NCBI RefSeq assembly: GCF_000757485.1
Contig: NZ_JPYO01000043.1
Location: 62,001-126,000, forward strand
From: Achromobacter sp. RTa
Lineage (GTDB): Bacteria > Pseudomonadota > Gammaproteobacteria > Burkholderiales > Burkholderiaceae_B
Reading direction: 5' to 3'
Length of the DNA stretch: 64,000 nt
Within the stretch, counting starts at the first letter, position 1; each line of letters starts with the position of its first letter. Positions 46,268 through 54,711 of the stretch are shown here, in pieces. Under the pieces are notes generated by a model. That model had not been told where the DNA came from. It saw only the letters and a program-made list of their open reading frames with translations, and did not search any database. Position numbers and translations under genes: made by a program.

Positions 46268-46344
46268 GCGCCCGTAGCTCAGCTGGATAGAGTACCTGGC
46301 TACGAACCAGGGGGTCGTAGGTTCGAATCCTGCCGGGCGCGCCA
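46268..46344 (+). tRNA. tRNA-Arg(ACG), copy 3
   Basis: This is a third exact copy of the 77-nt tRNA, about 4.2 kb from copy 2 with four protein genes between. It has its own promoter and terminator. Confidence 0.97.
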
Positions 46345-46388
46345 ACCCAATTTGGAATTGCGGAATTGCCGCGGTTCCCCGCGAAAGA

Positions 46389-46424
46389 AAAAGCGGCTTG
46401 ATGACCTGTCATCAAGCCGCTTTT
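46389..46424. terminator. Perfect 17-bp bidirectional terminator
   Basis: AAAAGCGGCTTGATGAC and its exact complement surround a 2-base loop, with A- and T-runs outside. It lies between tRNA-Arg copy 3 and the small minus-strand gene ending at 46439. Confidence 0.93.
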
Positions 46425-46438
46425 GTTTTGGATGCCAT

Positions 46439-46687
46439 TTATTGCCGGCGTCGGTCCACCGCCGTCAATGCCGTGCCGCTCTTTAGCAGCTGATAGGCCT
46501 GCCCGCCCAGCCATGCGACCTTGTCGCCTGCGCTGGTACGGCACACGCAGTGGGTTTTGGGGTCGAAGCGGGACGTTCCCAGCGCGGAGTAGGCGTCGGG
46601 ATCCGAGACAAAGCGTTCAATGCGATACAGCGTGCCATCCGGGGCGGTGGCGAGGACGTCGGTAAGTCGTCTTGCTGTGCCGAGCAT
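46439..46687 (-). CDS. 82-residue protein, stand-alone copy of an unnamed domain
   Basis: The start at ATG 46687 is decided by a GGAGGT site six bases upstream; an earlier ATG touches that site. The pattern RLTDVLATAPDGTLYRIERF, then HCVCRTSAGDKVAWLGGQAYQLL, matches the N-terminal half of the XRE protein coded just upstream (RLPDVFVRSPDGVLHRVVRH, then CECMLDNGETLSWIGNDQYRQL). No known family is recognised. A CxC pair and a Trp-[LI]-Gly motif are shared. It may form an operon or pair with the XRE gene 97 bp upstream. Confidence 0.7.
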   Translation of the reverse strand: MLGTARRLTDVLATAPDGTLYRIERFVSDPDAYSALGTSRFDPKTHCVCRTSAGDKVAWLGGQAYQLLKSGTALTAVDRRRQ

Positions 46688-46784
46688 ATTCATACCTCCA
46701 TGCGCGGGTCATTATGTATGCGGCGCCAAAGTCATTGGAGCATTTCAGAGCGCCAGGCGGGAAGTTTGATGTTCCGGCGCTGGG

Positions 46785-47387
46785 TCAATGAAAATGTCCT
46801 CCTAACAATGAATCATCGAGCTGTTCCGGAGATACGCCCAGGGCTTCCGACACGCGGTCCAGGATGGCCTGCCGGGGCCGCGGGCGCGGCCGTTCCAGTT
46901 CGATATAGATGGAGTGGTCGACGCCTAGCCGGGCAGCCATGTCAGCGGTGCTGATCTTGAGATGCTCGCGCCATGCGCGTATCAGGCTCCAGTCGTTGCC
47001 GGTTTTCAAATTGACGACAGCTAATGGTACGTGGCCTTGGCCCGCGGCAAGTTTCTTGCGCTGGACAGGTTTTCTGCGCGCATCGCGCACGCCTGCTTTC
47101 GGGGTGCCGCTTTTGCGGGATTCGCCGCGAGGCGTGGTGACGACGGATTCGGCGGTGAAGATCGCGCCGCCATTCAACTGGCGGTATTGGTCGTTGCCGA
47201 TCCAGGAGAGCGTCTCGCCATTGTCGAGCATGCATTCGCAATCCAGATGGTAATTGCTGGGCATGCTTTCGAGCTTGGCGATGGTTTCCGTGGTCGTGGC
47301 GTGACGCACCACACGATGCAGAACACCGTCTGGCGAGCGTACGAACACGTCGGGAAGTCTCCAGGAAAACGGAATGATGGTCTCCAC
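46785..47387 (-). CDS. Unnamed N-terminal domain fused to an XRE-type helix-turn-helix
   Basis: This 200-residue protein has residues 1-75 homologous to the neighbouring 82-residue protein, a basic linker (about 85-120) and a C-terminal XRE-like helix-turn-helix (about 135-195; HLKISTADMAARLGVDHSIYIELERP). GTG 47387 is preferred over GTG 47510 because it puts the shared domain at the same distance from the start as in the paralogue and has AGG upstream. It is probably a DNA-binding regulator that senses something through the N-terminal domain. The pair resembles a toxin-antitoxin layout only loosely. Confidence 0.65.
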   Translation of the reverse strand: METIIPFSWRLPDVFVRSPDGVLHRVVRHATTTETIAKLESMPSNYHLDCECMLDNGETLSWIGNDQYRQLNGGAIFTAESVVTTPRGESRKSGTPKAGVRDARRKPVQRKKLAAGQGHVPLAVVNLKTGNDWSLIRAWREHLKISTADMAARLGVDHSIYIELERPRPRPRQAILDRVSEALGVSPEQLDDSLLGGHFH

Positions 47388-47537
47388 GGCCAAACCTATT
47401 CCGTCACTGTATCCCGCAGCGCGGAAGGAGGGATTTGGGGTTTCCCCTGGCACCGCGGACGGCGTGGATCCCGCGCGACATAGGCGCTCCACATCCTCAC
47501 GAATCTTCACTCCGCGAGACGCGCGGGCAGCGTTGTG

Positions 47538-48329
47538 CTAGGGCGTTTGCGGCGGTTCGAATCCCGCGCTGGCGAGCAGCCCGGGCATGATCTCGGCGGC
47601 GGCGCCGCGCAGGTTGTGATGGGCGCGCGCATCCAGCGGCGTGGCGGCGGGATTGATCTGCGCCACCATCGCGCCCGCGGCCAGCGCGCGCTGCGGAAGC
47701 TCGGCCGCCGGATAGACCAGCGCAGAGGTTCCGATGCTCAACAGCAGGTCGCAGTGCTCCGCGGCATGGATGGCGGCATTCCAGGCATCGCCGGGCAGGC
47801 TTTCGCCGAACCACACGACGCCCGGCCGGACCGCCGAGCCGCAGCGTGTACATGCGGGCGGGGCGATGCGCCGCCCTTCCTCCGGTTCGGAGGGGATGCC
47901 GTCGGCAAAGATTTGCGGCGCTTCGCAAGCGGAGCAGCGCGGCGCATGCAGACTTCCATGCAGGTGCGCGACACCGGTGCTGCCAGCCCGCTCGTGCAGG
48001 TCGTCCACGTTCTGCGTGACGACGGTGAGCCCGGGCACGTGCCGCGCCAGCTGCGAAATGGCGCGATGCGCGGCGTTCGGCTCGGCGCGCAGCACCTGGG
48101 CGCGCCGCCATTCGTACCAGCCCCAGACGATGTCGGGATGGGAGCGAAACGCCTCGGGCGTGGCGAGCGCCTGCGCGTCGAAGCGGGACCACAGGCCCGT
48201 CAGGGCATCCCGGAAAGTGGCGATACCGCTTTCGGCGGAGACGCCCGCGCCGGTGAATACGACAACGCGGCGCGCCTCTTGCAACGCGCGCGCCAGCGTG
48301 GCGGGAATGTCTTGATGCGGATTCTTCAT
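47538..48329 (-). CDS. cobB: NAD-dependent protein deacylase (sirtuin, CobB-like)
   Basis: This 263-residue sirtuin removes acyl groups from lysine using NAD. GAGVSAESG is at 27-35, QNVDDLHERAG at 106-116, catalytic His124 in HLHGS, and zinc cysteines at 132, 135, 160 and 163. Tyr72 and Arg75 (YEWR) match the pair that lets class III sirtuins accept succinyl-lysine. CAGGA precedes ATG 48329. It is divergent from the thiol dioxygenase gene. Confidence 0.93.
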   Translation of the reverse strand: MKNPHQDIPATLARALQEARRVVVFTGAGVSAESGIATFRDALTGLWSRFDAQALATPEAFRSHPDIVWGWYEWRRAQVLRAEPNAAHRAISQLARHVPGLTVVTQNVDDLHERAGSTGVAHLHGSLHAPRCSACEAPQIFADGIPSEPEEGRRIAPPACTRCGSAVRPGVVWFGESLPGDAWNAAIHAAEHCDLLLSIGTSALVYPAAELPQRALAAGAMVAQINPAATPLDARAHHNLRGAAAEIMPGLLASAGFEPPQTP

Positions 48330-48496
48330 GATCTATCCTGAACGCAGTCCGATACGCTGCACGGCCCGGCTCGGGCCTGTCAAGAATAGCCTGCGACGAT
48401 GGCCGTGCCCGCCGCAGGGGCATGGATGCGCATCCGTCCCGAATGGTGGATACTGCTTTTTCAATCTGGGATTTCGATCCGTCTTGGAGAAACGCA

Positions 48497-49111
48497 ATGC
48501 CTGAATCACCCGCCGGCCTGGACCGGCTGCGCCGTTTCATCGCCACCGCGACGCGGCTGGCGTCCCCGAACGCGCTGGAGCAGAGCGCGGAGCTCGAAGC
48601 CGCATTCGCCGATCTGGTGCGCCACGATGACTGGCTGCCCGAGTCCTGTACCGCGCCGCATCCGCAGTACTACCAGCAATATTTGCTGCACTGCGACCCG
48701 CTTGAGCGGTTTTCGCTGGTGAGCTTCGTGTGGGGGCCGGGGCAGTCCACGCCGGTGCATGATCACGAGGTCTGGGGCTATGTGGGGATGCTGCGCGGTG
48801 CTGAAGTGAACCAGCGCTACGTCCGCGACACGGCGGGCCGCATCGCGCCCGAGGGCGCCGCCACCACGCTTCAGGCGGGCGACGTGGAGCGCCTGTCGCC
48901 GGCCGAAGGGGACATCCACCGCGTCTCCAATGCGCACGCGGACCGCGTGTCCATCAGCGTGCACATGTACGGCGGCAATATCGGTGCGGTGTCGCGCCAT
49001 GTCTACGACCCCGCCACCGGGCAGGCCAAGCCGTTCGTATCGGGCTATTCCTCGGCAAGCGTGCCGAATCTGTGGGACCGTTCGGAAGCCGTGCGGGCCG
49101 CCATCGCCTAG
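48497..49111 (+). CDS. Cysteine dioxygenase family protein (thiol dioxygenase)
   Basis: This 204-residue cupin adds O2 to a small thiol such as cysteine or 3-mercaptopropionate to form the sulfinate. The iron ligands are His88 and His90 (PVHDHEVWG) and His141 (DIHRVSN). The PVHDHEVWG form is common to bacterial 3-mercaptopropionate dioxygenases, so the thiol is uncertain. ATG 48497 follows TTGGAGAA; the longer frame is not supported. Confidence 0.9.
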   Translation: MPESPAGLDRLRRFIATATRLASPNALEQSAELEAAFADLVRHDDWLPESCTAPHPQYYQQYLLHCDPLERFSLVSFVWGPGQSTPVHDHEVWGYVGMLRGAEVNQRYVRDTAGRIAPEGAATTLQAGDVERLSPAEGDIHRVSNAHADRVSISVHMYGGNIGAVSRHVYDPATGQAKPFVSGYSSASVPNLWDRSEAVRAAIA

Positions 49112-49159
49112 CGCGACGCGAAAGCCTGTTCCCGCACGGCGTCTCGTGCTATGTTTCCG

Positions 49160-49174
49160 TCCTAAATATTAGGA
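49160..49174. promoter_or_regulatory. Perfect palindrome TCCTAAATATTAGGA before the IclR gene
   Basis: The 15-bp sequence ends six bases before the IclR ATG, and its last four bases (AGGA) also serve as the ribosome binding site. The same sequence occurs at 52590-52604. Autoregulation by blocking transcription or translation is inferred. Confidence 0.7.
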
Positions 49175-49180
49175 AAAACC

Positions 49181-49942
49181 ATGGACAAGACGCTGCTCAA
49201 AGGCCTCATGGTGTTGGAGGCGGTGACCGACGTGGACAATCCGCCGCGCACCATCGACGCGCTGGCGGCCCGGGTGGGGCTGACCCGCAGCAACACCCAC
49301 CGCACCCTGCAGACGCTGATACACGCCGGCTACGTGATCAAGGACGACGACGGCGGCGGCTATCGCGGCGCCGTGCGCCTGTTCGAGCTTGCGGCCCGCC
49401 AGTTGGCGCAACTGGATGTGCGCAAGCTGGCCGCGCCGTTCATGCGCGCGCTGGCGGACCATACCGGCGAAACCGTGCACCTGTCGGTGCTGGACGGTTT
49501 CGACGTGGTCTACATCGACAAGATCGACAGCCCGCAACCGATACGCGCCTATTCCATGGTGGGAGGGCGGGCTCCCGCCTATGCCGTGGCAACCGGCAAG
49601 GCCTTGCTGGCCTATCAGGCCGACGGCTATGTCGAACGCTATGCCGACAAGCTGTTGCGCCACACGCCTTCGACCATCGTGTCCATGCCCCTGCTGAAGG
49701 ACGAGCTGCACAAGATCGCGCGCGCCGGCTACGCGGTCAACCGGGGAGAATGGCGCGAAGGCGTGGGCGGGTTGGCCGTGACCGTGCTCAACAGCCTGGA
49801 CCAGCCCGTGGCCGCGGTGGGCATATCCGGCCCATTGGACCGCTTGAGCGCGGCCAGGATGAAGCAATTGGCGCCCGAGGTGTCGGCCTGCGCCCAGTCC
49901 ATTTCGCAGGGGATGGGCTACCGCCGGGGTTTTCTGGGCTAG
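49181..49942 (+). CDS. IclR family transcriptional regulator
   Basis: This 253-residue regulator has an N-terminal winged helix (about 1-65; RTIDALAARVGLTRSNTHRTL) and an IclR effector domain (GETVHLSVLDGFDVVYIDKI, then VATGKALLAY). It lies convergent to a flavoprotein/Bug operon and about 2.8 kb from the CoA cluster, which share its palindromic site. It therefore probably controls that whole catabolic locus. The effector is unknown but likely a pathway acid or its CoA ester. Confidence 0.92.
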   Translation: MDKTLLKGLMVLEAVTDVDNPPRTIDALAARVGLTRSNTHRTLQTLIHAGYVIKDDDGGGYRGAVRLFELAARQLAQLDVRKLAAPFMRALADHTGETVHLSVLDGFDVVYIDKIDSPQPIRAYSMVGGRAPAYAVATGKALLAYQADGYVERYADKLLRHTPSTIVSMPLLKDELHKIARAGYAVNRGEWREGVGGLAVTVLNSLDQPVAAVGISGPLDRLSAARMKQLAPEVSACAQSISQGMGYRRGFLG

Positions 49943-49979
49943 GGCCTGTTCATACTAAATCGAGCCTTGCACAGGCCAG

Positions 49980-51536
49980 TCATCGGGCGGCCGGCCGCGC
50001 AATTTCCTTGGCGATGCGGCGGGCCTGGTCGCGGGCGAGCCGCGAATTCACGTCCATGGACGTGGTCCAGAAATACGTGCCGCCCGCGAGGCTGCCCAGT
50101 ACGGACAGGGCGGGCTGGATCTCGCCGCGCGCGTTCTTCAGGCAGCCCGTGCCGTAGTCCAGCGCCAGGCCGCCATGGGGATCGGGCTTCGCATGTTCCT
50201 CCCGCAACAGGGTGGCCACCAGCGGATCATCCGTGCGCAGCGCGTCCACGGAGAAGCTGGTGGCGTTGACCAGATAGCGGCTGGAATGCGTTGAGATTTC
50301 GCCGGAGGCGCCGCGCAGGCGGGTGTGGAACAGTCCGCTCGCGCCGTCGTGCCGGCTGTCGAGGTAGCCGGCGCCGATTTGCAGCTGGCCCGCGCGGAAC
50401 AGGCTCTGGAGCTTCAGCGCATTGCGCATGGGGAAGGTGGCTCGCCGCGCCATCCACAGCGAGCGCCATTGCGACTGGAACCTGCCGCGTTCCGCGTCGG
50501 GCATCAGATGCCAGATCTGGTCCACGGCGGCGTTGGTCGCGGCCGCCACGGCCTGCCACGGCCGGGCCGCCAGCGCGGACCGCCTGATCTCTTCGTCCAG
50601 CGCCATCCGCGCATCGCCCGCCAGGCCGAACAGATCGTCCGTGTCCACGCTGCCGCCCAGAGCCAGCACCTCTTCCTTGAGCGCGGCGGCGATCACGTCC
50701 ACGGACAGGCCGCCGCCATGCCTCGCGGCAAGCTGGATGGCGCCGTCCCGGCTGAGTTGCCGCAGGCTGTCCGGCGGCCGGTTGTGGGGGCTGCGCACCG
50801 AGGGCAGGCGGCCATTGCGGGACACGCACAGGATAGGGCCGCGATGGGCGGCCTGCTGCAGGGCGGCCACGGCATCCACGGCGCTCAGGCTCGTGCCGAT
50901 GACGCAGACGGCGGCATCCGGCGCGATGCCGCCGGCCAGCGCCTGCACGGGATAGGGGCTATTGAAGTAGCCGGGCGCGTCCCGCAGTTCCGGGAATGCC
51001 TGCGAGGGCAGGTTGCCATTGCATAACGCCACATAGCGCGCGGTGCAGGGCTGGCCCTGCTCGGGCTCGATGCGCGCGCCGCCGAGAGGCAGCGGCGCCA
51101 CGCGGCGCACCCGGCTGCGCGTGTGCGTGAGCGTGGTGCCCAGCGCGCGCGCCAGGTCCTGGGCGCGCGCATAGACCGCGCGCATGTAGGCGCCGAACAG
51201 CGGGCGGGGCAGGAAATCCGAGGGGGCGATGGTGTCAGCGCCGTGCGCGCGCAGCCACGCCGGATCCTGTGCGCGCAGCCATTCCACGAAGTCCAGCCGA
51301 TGGTCGGCCAGCGCCGACATATTGCCGGCCGGGATATTGAGCAGGTTGCTGGAAAGATCGTCCTGGTAGGCGCCGCCCGGGCCAGGCTCGGCCTGCGGTT
51401 CGAACAGGCGGATAACGGGAGGGCGGCGGGCGGGATCCAGGGACAGCAGGAACTGATAGAGAAAGCTGACGGCCACCGAGCCGCCGCCGACAATGGCCAG
51501 GTCCGCGTTCGAGGACGCCGTTTGCGGTGCGGTCAT
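49980..51536 (-). CDS. FAD/NAD(P)-binding flavoprotein
   Basis: This 518-residue protein has an N-terminal Rossmann motif (AIVGGGSVAVSFL, about 14-26), GPGGAYQDDLSSNLLNIPAGNMSAL typical of the FAD-NAD(P)-binding family, and a second nucleotide motif VCVIGTSLSAVDAV near residue 210. These enzymes relate to flavin monooxygenases and hydroxylases, but the substrate is unclear. ATG 51536 overlaps the Bug gene stop (ATGA), so both are co-translated and likely serve the same compound. Confidence 0.8.
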   Translation of the reverse strand: MTAPQTASSNADLAIVGGGSVAVSFLYQFLLSLDPARRPPVIRLFEPQAEPGPGGAYQDDLSSNLLNIPAGNMSALADHRLDFVEWLRAQDPAWLRAHGADTIAPSDFLPRPLFGAYMRAVYARAQDLARALGTTLTHTRSRVRRVAPLPLGGARIEPEQGQPCTARYVALCNGNLPSQAFPELRDAPGYFNSPYPVQALAGGIAPDAAVCVIGTSLSAVDAVAALQQAAHRGPILCVSRNGRLPSVRSPHNRPPDSLRQLSRDGAIQLAARHGGGLSVDVIAAALKEEVLALGGSVDTDDLFGLAGDARMALDEEIRRSALAARPWQAVAAATNAAVDQIWHLMPDAERGRFQSQWRSLWMARRATFPMRNALKLQSLFRAGQLQIGAGYLDSRHDGASGLFHTRLRGASGEISTHSSRYLVNATSFSVDALRTDDPLVATLLREEHAKPDPHGGLALDYGTGCLKNARGEIQPALSVLGSLAGGTYFWTTSMDVNSRLARDQARRIAKEIARPAAR

Positions 51537-52501
51537 TTGGCTGCCGACAGGCGCACGACTTCAGCCCAGCGGGAAACTTCCTGCTTGAGCACGCGGCTGG
51601 TGTCGGCGGGCGTGGTGGCCACGGCATCGGCGCCCAGCTTCAGCGCGGCCTGCTGCACCGAGGGCATGGCGGCGGCTTTCTGCATTCCGGCCGAGAGCTT
51701 GTCCACCACGGCGGGCGGAGTGCCGGCCGGCGCCAGCAGCGCGTAGGTTGTCGCGACGGAGTAGTCCTTGACGCCCTGTTCGATCAGGGTTGGCAGATCG
51801 GGCAGCGCCGTGGCGCGCTTGGCCGTGGTGACGCCCAGCAGCCGGATCTTACCGCTGGCGAGCTGCGGCAGCAGCGCGGGCAGCGTTTCGATGACCATGT
51901 CGATCTGGCCGCCCAGCAAATCCGTGATCGCCGGGCCGCTGCCGCGGTACGGTACGTGCATGAGGCGGGCGCCGGTCGCGACCTGGAAGAGTTCGCCCGC
52001 CATGTGCTGGGAAGTGCCTGGCCCCGCCGATCCGTAGGTGATGGCGCCGGGCTTGCTCTTGGCCAGGGCGATGAGCTCCTGGACATTCTTGGCGGGGATC
52101 CTGCTGCTGTTCACCGCCACGGCCATGGGCATGCTGGTGGCCATGGACACGCCGACGAAGGCGGTGCCGAAGTCATAGCCTGGCTTGTCCGGCATGGCGG
52201 CATGGATCGCATGGCTGCCCACGGCGCCCATCAGCAGCGTGTAGCCGTCGGCCGGCGATTTGGCCACGTACTCCGCGCCGATTTCGCCGCCGGCGCCGGC
52301 CTTGTTCTCCACTACCACGCTCTGGCCCAGGTAGTCCCCCAGGTGCTGCGCATAAATGCGGGCGGCGGCGTCCGTCGCGCCGCCGGGCGGGAACGGCACC
52401 ACCATGCGCACGGGTTTCGCGGGCCAGGCGTCGGCCGCGGCGGGGCCGCCCGCCAGCGCCAGGACCGCGCCCGCCAGGGCAATGCGCCACAACTTATTCA
52501 T
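51533..52501 (-). CDS. Bug-family substrate-binding protein
   Basis: This 322-residue periplasmic solute-binding protein has a signal peptide (about 1-23, ending GPAAA), the WPAKPVRMVVPFPPGGATD signature, VVENKAGAGGEIG, and a GQIDMVIETLPALLPQLASGKI segment. AAGGAGA precedes ATG 52501. It is first in an operon with a flavoprotein and is divergent from the CaiB/CoA cluster, so it probably captures the acid degraded there. The ligand is not known. Confidence 0.93.
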   Translation of the reverse strand: MNKLWRIALAGAVLALAGGPAAADAWPAKPVRMVVPFPPGGATDAAARIYAQHLGDYLGQSVVVENKAGAGGEIGAEYVAKSPADGYTLLMGAVGSHAIHAAMPDKPGYDFGTAFVGVSMATSMPMAVAVNSSRIPAKNVQELIALAKSKPGAITYGSAGPGTSQHMAGELFQVATGARLMHVPYRGSGPAITDLLGGQIDMVIETLPALLPQLASGKIRLLGVTTAKRATALPDLPTLIEQGVKDYSVATTYALLAPAGTPPAVVDKLSAGMQKAAAMPSVQQAALKLGADAVATTPADTSRVLKQEVSRWAEVVRLSAAK

Positions 52502-52589
52502 GGAAGTCTCCTTTGGTGCCGTTGGTGCCGGCATGCGTGGGGAGCGGCCGCGGCTGCGGGCGCATTCGTGGCTGCCGTCATTTTATAAA

Positions 52590-52604
52590 TCCTAAATATT
52601 AGGA
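52590..52604. promoter_or_regulatory. Second perfect TCCTAAATATTAGGA palindrome
   Basis: Identical to the site before the IclR gene, it lies 89 bp upstream of the Bug gene and 188 bp upstream of CaiB in the 290-bp divergent gap. It is a likely IclR operator for one or both operons. Confidence 0.7.
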
Positions 52605-52739
52605 TGTATGTATCAATAAATGATTTACGTAGAATTCCACACGGTGATATGCTGGTCAAGAATTAAGCGGGTAACCTAGGGATTGCACTAGGATTCATCT
52701 GCCAGAGCGGCATGATGCCACTGCCAACAGGCTCGCTCT

Positions 52740-52770
52740 TATAATATTTTTCGAGTCCCAAATATTGAAT
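52740..52770 (+). promoter_or_regulatory. CaiB operon promoter with half-conserved operator
   Basis: A -10 TATAAT (52740-52745) is followed by TCCCAAATATTGAAT (52756-52770), whose left half equals the IclR palindrome. Its place just after the predicted start point suits repression. No clear -35 is seen, which would fit an activated promoter. Confidence 0.5.
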
Positions 52771-52791
52771 TTTCATAACGAGAGGTCAGAC

Positions 52792-53961
52792 ATGACACCC
52801 AGTGCGGCACTAGCCGGCATCACGGTGCTGGAGATTTGCAACGTCGCGGCGGGCCCGTTTTTCGGCCTGCTGGTGGCGGAAATGGGCGCCGACGTCATCA
52901 AGGTCGAGAATCCCGAAGGCGGCGATACGCTGCGCAGCTGGCCGCCGATCTCCGACGGCTACAGCGAGAACTTCGCGTCCCTCAACCGCAACAAGCGTTC
53001 GGTGACGCTGAACCTGAAGGACGCGGGCGATCTGGCCCTGGCGCGCGAATTGGCGTCCACCGCGGACGTGCTGATCGAGAACAACCGGCCGGGCGTGATG
53101 GATCGCCTGGGGCTGGGCTACGCGCAATTGCGCGAAGCGAATCCCAAGCTGGTCTATTGCTCGATTTCGGCCTACGGCCAGTCGGGGCCGCGTTCGCAGG
53201 AAGGCGGCTTCGACCTGACGATCCAGGCCATGAGCGGCTTGATGAGCGTGACGGGCGAAGCCGGCGGGGAACCTGTGAAGTGCGGCGTGCCGGTGGCGGA
53301 TTTTTCGGCGGGCCTGTATGGCGCCTTCGCCATCGCGTCGGCCTTGCGCGCGGCGCAGGCCAGCGGGCAGGGCACGCACATCGACGTGCCGATGCTGGGC
53401 GCCACGCTGGGCATCGCTGCCTTGCAGACCTCGGAGTTCTTCGGCAGCGGCCGGGATCCGGTCAAGCTCGGTTCGGCGCACCCGCGCAACGCGCCGTACC
53501 AGGCCTTCCGGTGCAAGGGCGGCTACTTCGGCATGGCGGCGGGCAACCAGGCCCTGTGGAAGAGCGTATGCGCCACCGTCGGCCGCGAAGACCTGCTGTC
53601 CGATTCGCGCTTTACCGACACCATCTCCCGCGCGCGCAACCAGACCGCGCTGCGCGAGATCCTGGAGGCGATCTTCGAGGCCGAGGATGCGCAGGCCTGG
53701 CTCTCGCGCTTCCGCGCCGCGGGCGTGCCGTGCGCGCCGATCAACACCTATTCGGAAGTGCTGGCCGACCCGCAGGTGGAACACATGGGCTGGGTGCAGC
53801 CGGTGGAGCTGCCCAACGGCGTGCGCACGCGCACCTTCGGCCTGCCGGTGCGCTTCGATGGCGAGACGACCGCATTGCGCCGCCGTCCGCCCGCGCTGGG
53901 CGAGCACAACGACGAAGTGCTGGGCGCGCTGCGCGCGGGCAAGAAAGGAGCGGCGGCATGA
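52792..53961 (+). CDS. CaiB/BaiF family CoA-transferase (class III)
   Basis: This 389-residue enzyme moves CoA between carboxylic acids. Typical features are the opening LAGITVLEICNVAAGPFFGLLVAEMGADVIKVE (in parts), the SLNRNKRSVTLNLK segment, and the catalytic Asp in GGFDLTIQAMSGLMSVTG. GAGGT precedes ATG 52792. It is the first gene of a five-gene catabolic operon: CaiB, crotonase, CoA-transferase A and B, acyl-CoA ligase. The acid is unknown. The next gene overlaps by 4 bp. Confidence 0.92.
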   Translation: MTPSAALAGITVLEICNVAAGPFFGLLVAEMGADVIKVENPEGGDTLRSWPPISDGYSENFASLNRNKRSVTLNLKDAGDLALARELASTADVLIENNRPGVMDRLGLGYAQLREANPKLVYCSISAYGQSGPRSQEGGFDLTIQAMSGLMSVTGEAGGEPVKCGVPVADFSAGLYGAFAIASALRAAQASGQGTHIDVPMLGATLGIAALQTSEFFGSGRDPVKLGSAHPRNAPYQAFRCKGGYFGMAAGNQALWKSVCATVGREDLLSDSRFTDTISRARNQTALREILEAIFEAEDAQAWLSRFRAAGVPCAPINTYSEVLADPQVEHMGWVQPVELPNGVRTRTFGLPVRFDGETTALRRRPPALGEHNDEVLGALRAGKKGAAA

Positions 53962-54680
53962 GCGGGGCGCTGCGCATCGACAAACAAGGCGCCCGGCATG
54001 TGCTTACGCTGGCGCGGCCCGAAAAGATGAACGCCTTGTCGGCCGACCTGGTCGAGGCGTTGATTGCGGCGCTGGACGAGGCCGAGGCGGAGGGCGCCCG
54101 GCTCATCGTGCTGAAGGGCGAGGGCAAGAATTTCAGCGCGGGTTTCGATTTCGGCGATTGGCAGGCGCAAAGCGAAGGCGACCTGCTGCTGCGTTTCGTG
54201 CGCATCGAGATGTTGCTGCAGCGGTTGGCGGGCTCGCCCTGCCTGACCCTGGCGTTGGCGCATGGCCGCAATTTCGGCGCGGGCGTGGACCTGTTCGGGG
54301 CCTGCAAATGGCGAGTGAGCGCGCCGGACGCCACGTTCCGCATGCCGGGGCTGAAGTTCGGCCTGGTGCTGGGCACGCGGCGTTTCGCCAGTTTGGTGGG
54401 CGCGGAGCGCGCGCGGGCCGTCCTGGAGCAGGCCGCCACGTTCAGTGCGGAAGAGGCCTTGCGGGACGGTTTCGCCAGCAGGCTCGCCACGGCGCAGGAA
54501 TGGCCGGACATCGAACAGCAGGCGCTGGAAACGGCATCCGCCCTGACTTGCTCCAGCCGCGTCCAGCTATATGAAGCGCTGTCGACGGAAACGCCGGACG
54601 CCGATCTGGCCCGCCTGGTGCGCTCGGCGGCCCAGCCCGGCCTGAAGGCGCGCGTGGCGGCGTATCTGCAGGCGCGCTAG
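53958..54680 (+). CDS. Enoyl-CoA hydratase/isomerase family protein with altered active site
   Basis: This 240-residue crotonase-fold protein is seen from LTLARPEKMNALSADLVEALIAAL and GEGKNFSAGFDFGDW (CoA-binding A-x-F-x-x-D). The two catalytic glutamates of hydratases are not kept. The usual GGGxELA is AGVDLFGACKW, and the PE motif is MPGLKFG. It may therefore do an isomerase, hydrolase or lyase reaction. It overlaps CaiB by 4 bp. Confidence 0.85.
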   Translation: MSGALRIDKQGARHVLTLARPEKMNALSADLVEALIAALDEAEAEGARLIVLKGEGKNFSAGFDFGDWQAQSEGDLLLRFVRIEMLLQRLAGSPCLTLALAHGRNFGAGVDLFGACKWRVSAPDATFRMPGLKFGLVLGTRRFASLVGAERARAVLEQAATFSAEEALRDGFASRLATAQEWPDIEQQALETASALTCSSRVQLYEALSTETPDADLARLVRSAAQPGLKARVAAYLQAR

Positions 54681-54711
54681 CGGCACAAGACAAAGCAGCA
54701 AAGGAGACAAC

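Noticed and set aside
45855..46544. 229-residue protein across tRNA-Arg copy 3
   Set aside because: The upper part is antisense to a tRNA and a terminator; only the 74-residue DUF3079 end is a credible gene.
46439..47387. Classical toxin-antitoxin pair
   Set aside because: The two genes share a domain and one has an XRE motif, but no toxin fold can be seen, so the label is not supported.
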